Source: Streptomyces kurssanovii (GTDB lineage: Bacteria; Actinomycetota; Actinomycetes; Streptomycetales; Streptomycetaceae). Taken from it: a stretch of 64,000 nt of DNA. This document shows, one piece after another, positions 61,104-64,000 of this stretch (positions are counted from its first letter, which is position 1; every line of letters starts with the position of its first letter). The stretch lies in assembly GCF_014649695.1 (NCBI RefSeq), contig NZ_BMTN01000005.1, forward strand, positions 124,001-188,000, in the 5' to 3' direction. A model generated the notes under the pieces. That model was given only the letters and a program-made list of their open reading frames with translations, made no database searches and was not told where the DNA came from. Both the position numbers and the translations under genes were made by a program.

Positions 61104-61655
61104 TCAGGCGAGGGCCTTCACCAGGAGCTCGAAGGCGAGATCGTCGCGCCGCGGGATGCCGAACCGCTCGTCGCCGTACGGGAAAGGGGTCATCCGGCCC
61201 GTACGGCGGTAGCCGCGGCGCTCGTACCAGGCGATCAGGTCCTCACGTACGGAGATCACCGTCATGTGCATCTCCGCCACGCCCCAGGTCTCGCGTGCGC
61301 TGCGCTCCGCCTCCGCGATGATCCTGCGGCCCAGACCGGCGCCCTGGAGGTCGGGGCGGACCGCGAACATGCCGAAGTAGGTGGCCTCGCCGCGGTGCTC
61401 GAGCTGGCAGCAGGCGACCGGCTCCCCGTCCGCTTCGACGATCATCAGTCGGCTACCGGGGGCGGTGATGACCTCACGCACTCCCTGCGGATCGGTGCGC
61501 TGCCCGCCGAGGATGTCGGCCTCCGAGGTCCAGCCCGCGCGGCTCGATTCCCCGCGGTACGCCGACTCGATCAGCGCGACGAGAGCCGGTACGTCGGCCT
61601 CGGCCGCGTCACGGTAGGTGAGCTCGGCAGAGTCCCTGGGCGGGGCGGTGTCCAT
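61104..61655 (-). CDS. GNAT-family N-acetyltransferase
   Basis: 183 aa from the ATG at 61655. GNAT fold: LTYRDAAEADVPALVALIESAYRGESSRAGWTSEADIL, then the acetyl-CoA loop FAVRPDLQGAGLGRRIIAEAERSA and AEMHMTVISVREDLIAWYERRGYRRTGRMTPFPYGDERFGIPRRDDLAFELLVKAL. The acyl acceptor cannot be told. Start codon chosen after the open but unlikely upstream part. Confidence 0.9.
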   Translation of the reverse strand: MDTAPPRDSAELTYRDAAEADVPALVALIESAYRGESSRAGWTSEADILGGQRTDPQGVREVITAPGSRLMIVEADGEPVACCQLEHRGEATYFGMFAVRPDLQGAGLGRRIIAEAERSARETWGVAEMHMTVISVREDLIAWYERRGYRRTGRMTPFPYGDERFGIPRRDDLAFELLVKALA

Positions 61656-61873
61656 GGAGTGGCTCCGTTCCAACGGGGTGCGATCGGCACGAGAGTAACC
61701 CGGTCCGCGCGGACGCCCCGAGCCGGTCCGTCGTGTGCTCTCGTGCGCTCGCCGCACTCCCCTCGCACCTCCGTGTACTCCCCCGCCACCCCCGTGCGCT
61801 CGCGTACGCGGACGGGAGGTGGGGCATCGACTCCTCGACCGCCGCCGAGGCCGGCAGAAGGGGGAGGGACGCC

Positions 61874-62425
61874 GTGCACGGACCCGCGATGTCCGGCTGG
61901 CTGCTCATGGTGCTGTGCACCGCGACCGGCTTGTACTGCCTGATCCGGATGCGCAGTTGCCGAGGGCCGGACAGAAGGGCCGCGGGCGGCGAGGCGCTGA
62001 TGGGACTGGGCATGGCGGCGATGGCCGTGCCCGCCACCGCGCTTACGCTGCCGAGCTGGCACTGGGTGGTGTACGCCGTGGTGTTCGGAGCGGCGGCGGT
62101 GCACGCGGTGCGGCCGGTCGGGAACGGCGGACGCCATCTCCACCATGCCGTCGGCTGCCTCGCGATGGTCTACATGGCTGCCGCGATGGCCGGCGCGGGC
62201 GCTCACGGGGCGCACACGGCCGGCGGCGTCCCGCTCCTCACCGGCGTGCTTCTCCTCTACTTCGCCGGATACGTGCTGCGCTCCGGCCCCCGGCTCGTAC
62301 CGCTCGCCCCGGTGGGCGGCGGCACGGTCCCGGTGGCGGACCCGGCCGGTTCGCGGCCCGAGTTGGTGCCTGCCTGCCGGGTCTCGATGGCGACGGCCAT
62401 GCTGGTGATGCTGCTGGCCCTGTGA
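61874..62425 (+). CDS. DUF5134-like membrane protein
   Basis: 183 aa from the GTG at 61874 (GGGGAGGGAC upstream). Six membrane helices: SGWLLMVLCTATGLYCLIRM, GGEALMGLGMAAMAVPATALTL, WVVYAVVFGAAAVHAV, HHAVGCLAMVYMAAAMAGAGAHGAH, VPLLTGVLLLYFAGYVLR and a C-terminal MATAMLVMLLAL. Matches the DUF5134 family; function unknown. His/Trp-rich helices may bind copper or heme, which is speculation. Followed by an M56-type peptidase. Confidence 0.8.
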   Translation: MHGPAMSGWLLMVLCTATGLYCLIRMRSCRGPDRRAAGGEALMGLGMAAMAVPATALTLPSWHWVVYAVVFGAAAVHAVRPVGNGGRHLHHAVGCLAMVYMAAAMAGAGAHGAHTAGGVPLLTGVLLLYFAGYVLRSGPRLVPLAPVGGGTVPVADPAGSRPELVPACRVSMATAMLVMLLAL

Positions 62426-62541
62426 CGGGCGCTGCCGTGCGGGCGGTGACCCGACCGGGCCGCCGCATCCCCGCCGTGGCGTGCGTCACTTGACGCGCAC
62501 GGGCATACCCGCAAGTAGCTCCGCGCTCATAGGCTGCCCCC

Positions 62542-63477
62542 ATGATGGTCTCGCTCGCGCTGCTGCTGCTCGGCGCACTGGCCGCCGTCGTCGCCCCGCG
62601 CCTCGTGTCGCGTGCCGACTGGCCGGAGCGCGAGCCCGTCGTCGCCCTGTGGGTGTGGCAGTGCGTGGTCGGCGCCGTGCTGCTGTCGTTCGCCCTCTCC
62701 ATGACGTTCAGCGCTGCCGCCGCCTGGCAGCTGGTGCGGGGCCACGTCTTCGCGTCCGCGCCGCACGGTGTGGCCGAGGCATACGCGCTCGGTGCGAACG
62801 AGACATGGTCCGCCGCCCTCGCCGTGATCCTGGCATGCGGCGGTGTGTGGACCGGGGCCATGCTGGCGCGGGAGATCCACCGGGCGCACACCCGGCGCAA
62901 GCGCCAGTGCGCCGAGCTGCTCGTGCGCTCCCCCTTGATGCCGGACGAGGTCCCCGGCAGTGAGCCCCTGGTCGTCCTGGAGGCCGAACGGCCGGACGCC
63001 TGGTGGCTGCCGGGCGCGGCGCCCCAGCTGGTCATCACCACCGCGGCGCTGCGACGGCTGAAGGGCCGCCAGCTAGACGCGGTACTGGCGCACGAGCAGG
63101 GCCACGCACGGGCCAGGCACGACTGGCTGCTGCACTGCTCGGCCGCGCTGGCCAACGGCTTTCCGCAGATCCCGGTCTTCGCCGCGTTCCGTGACGAGAT
63201 GCACCGGCTGGTCGAGCTGGCGGCCGACGACGTCGCCTCACGGCGCTTCGGCCGGCTGACGATCGCGCTGGCCCTGGTCGAACTGAACGAGGAACGCGGC
63301 GTGTTCGGCCCCTGCCCCACCCCGGGGGCGCAGCTGCCGCAGCGCGTGAACAGGCTGCTGACCCCGGTGCCCCGCCTCACTCCCGCCCGCCGGCTGCGGC
63401 TGACGGCGGCCGCCGCCCTGGTCCCCGTGGTTCCGCTGCTCGTGGCCTTCGTACCGGGACTGCGCGCGCTGGGATAG
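62542..63477 (+). CDS. M56/M48-type membrane metallopeptidase
   Basis: 311 aa. Three N-terminal helices, then the zinc site H184-E-Q-G-H188 (HEQGH) in DAVLAHEQGHARARHDWLLH, with the third ligand Glu in ELAADDVASRRFG, and a C-terminal helix. Such proteins are BlaR1/M56-like peptidases; without a sensor domain it may cut a membrane repressor. TAGGCT (62530-62535) lies 6 nt before the ATG, so a leaderless transcript is likely. It may act with the upstream DUF5134 protein. Confidence 0.85.
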   Translation: MMVSLALLLLGALAAVVAPRLVSRADWPEREPVVALWVWQCVVGAVLLSFALSMTFSAAAAWQLVRGHVFASAPHGVAEAYALGANETWSAALAVILACGGVWTGAMLAREIHRAHTRRKRQCAELLVRSPLMPDEVPGSEPLVVLEAERPDAWWLPGAAPQLVITTAALRRLKGRQLDAVLAHEQGHARARHDWLLHCSAALANGFPQIPVFAAFRDEMHRLVELAADDVASRRFGRLTIALALVELNEERGVFGPCPTPGAQLPQRVNRLLTPVPRLTPARRLRLTAAAALVPVVPLLVAFVPGLRALG

Positions 63478-63509
63478 CCGTACGGCCGCGAAGAAGACAG
63501 GATTTGTTC

Positions 63510-64000
63510 ATGTCTTCCCCCCGCCCCACGGACTCCGCTGCCCCCCACCGCGCCAAGGACACCCACCGCACCGCGCAGCCGGAACGGGCGCCCAGGGCGA
63601 GCGTCCTGTGCGTGCGCACCTGCGCGGTGACCGCCGCGCTGAGCGCCCTGCTGCTGGCGGCGGTCGCCGTCACCTGGTCACCGCTGATCTCCTTCGACCG
63701 GGCGGTGGTGGACGCGCTGCACACCTCCGCGGTCCAGGAGCCGACGTTCACGCACGTCAACCGCGTACTGTCCGACTGGGTGTGGGACCCGTGGACCATG
63801 CGGCTGCTGTCCGCCGCGGCGGCCGTGTGGCTGTGGCTGCGCGGGGAACGCCTCCTCGCGGTGTGGGTGGCGCTCGCCAGCGCCCTCGGGACGGGCCTCC
63901 AGCAGGGCATGAAGGCCCTCGTCGGACGGGAGCGGCCCCTCTGGCCCGACCCGGTCGACTCGGCGCACTACGCGGCGTTTCCGTCCGGGCACGCGATGAC
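63510..64000 (+). CDS. PAP2-family phosphatase (C-terminus cut off)
   Basis: At least 163 aa, running off the right edge; start ATG 63510. After a ~30-residue basic tail a transmembrane segment (ALSALLLAAVAVTW) and the first PAP2 motif K-x6-RP (KALVGRERP) and PSGHAM (motif 2) are visible. The third motif lies beyond the window. Probably a lipid phosphate phosphatase of undecaprenyl or phosphatidic-acid type. Thirty-three bp after the M56 gene, so perhaps co-transcribed. Confidence 0.85.
   Translation, partial: MSSPRPTDSAAPHRAKDTHRTAQPERAPRASVLCVRTCAVTAALSALLLAAVAVTWSPLISFDRAVVDALHTSAVQEPTFTHVNRVLSDWVWDPWTMRLLSAAAAVWLWLRGERLLAVWVALASALGTGLQQGMKALVGRERPLWPDPVDSAHYAAFPSGHAM

Noticed and set aside
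1-64000. tRNA, rRNA, CRISPR array, insertion sequence, phage or integrative element
   Set aside because: I read both strands and saw no cloverleaf with T-loop GGTTCRANTCC in context, no spaced identical repeats, no transposase or integrase motif, and no attachment-site duplication.

Overview
The window is high-GC DNA (G/C dominates third codon positions, and GTG/TTG starts are common) with a typical Streptomyces gene set: a paired TerD-domain protein, mycothiol-dependent maleylpyruvate isomerase-like and deazaflavin-dependent nitroreductase-like proteins, a PknB-type kinase, an ECF41/SigJ sigma factor, an EtfBA operon and many Streptomyces-restricted conserved families. I infer a chromosomal segment of Streptomyces or a close relative. 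I see no rRNA, tRNA, CRISPR array, phage or intact insertion sequence.

Layout. 0-6.8 kb: a GAF-type regulator (cut by the left edge), 3-hydroxybutyrate dehydrogenase, a Nudix hydrolase, apolipoprotein N-acyltransferase, an O-antigen-ligase-like membrane protein, a small membrane protein and a glutamate racemase homologue. 6.8-16.1 kb: an HpnB-like glycosyltransferase, a double TerD-domain protein, a Pro/Tyr-rich Streptomyces protein, an Rv1733c-like membrane protein, a beta-helix/CbbX-type AAA+ fusion and a large membrane-bound serine hydrolase. 16.3-25.6 kb: a DeoR regulator with SRPBCC proteins, Cds1-like cysteine desulfhydrase, an RsbW-like ATPase, and a TetR-controlled ABC exporter operon whose permease carries a 1-nt frameshift. 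25.6-34.7 kb: a YihY protein, a ROK repressor divergent from an MFS transporter, an MDMPI-family enzyme, a DUF4328 protein, a two-component system and a TetR regulator. 34.9-40.7 kb: nitroreductase-like protein, geranylgeranyl-reductase-like flavoprotein, M20 dipeptidase, MBL hydrolase, kinase-Nudix fusion and a 59-aa protein. 40.7-47.1 kb: wreckage of a sugar ABC permease pair, ECF41 sigma factor with its own promoter, ROK sugar kinase divergent from a LacI repressor, and a Ser/Thr kinase. 47.2-52.7 kb: a DUF6986 aldolase-like protein, EtfBA, flavin reductase, thioredoxin and PlsC acyltransferase. 52.9-55.3 kb: a less biased, gene-poor stretch with two secreted enzymes (lipase, GH26-like glycosidase). 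55.3-64 kb: B3/B4 protein, frameshifted transglutaminase-like gene, an operon DUF6421-SDR-threonine aldolase, glycerophosphodiesterase, GNAT, DUF5134, M56-type peptidase and a PAP2 phosphatase cut by the right edge.

How things fit together. Several modules are regulator-target pairs with visible operators: TetR/ABC exporter (CTGTAC palindrome), TetR/nitroreductase (two AGAGC palindromes), LacI/ROK kinase (GACAACGTTGTC) and ECF41 (TGTCACA-N16-GGTC). The broken permeases beside the ROK kinase and LacI gene suggest a former sugar-uptake locus that has lost its transporter. At least eight genes have a -10-like hexamer (mostly TANNNT) 6-7 nt before the start codon and probably give leaderless mRNAs. 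Gene starts were chosen from Shine-Dalgarno sequences, overlap coupling or such -10 hexamers. Family names and domain roles come from recalled family knowledge; no database search was run.
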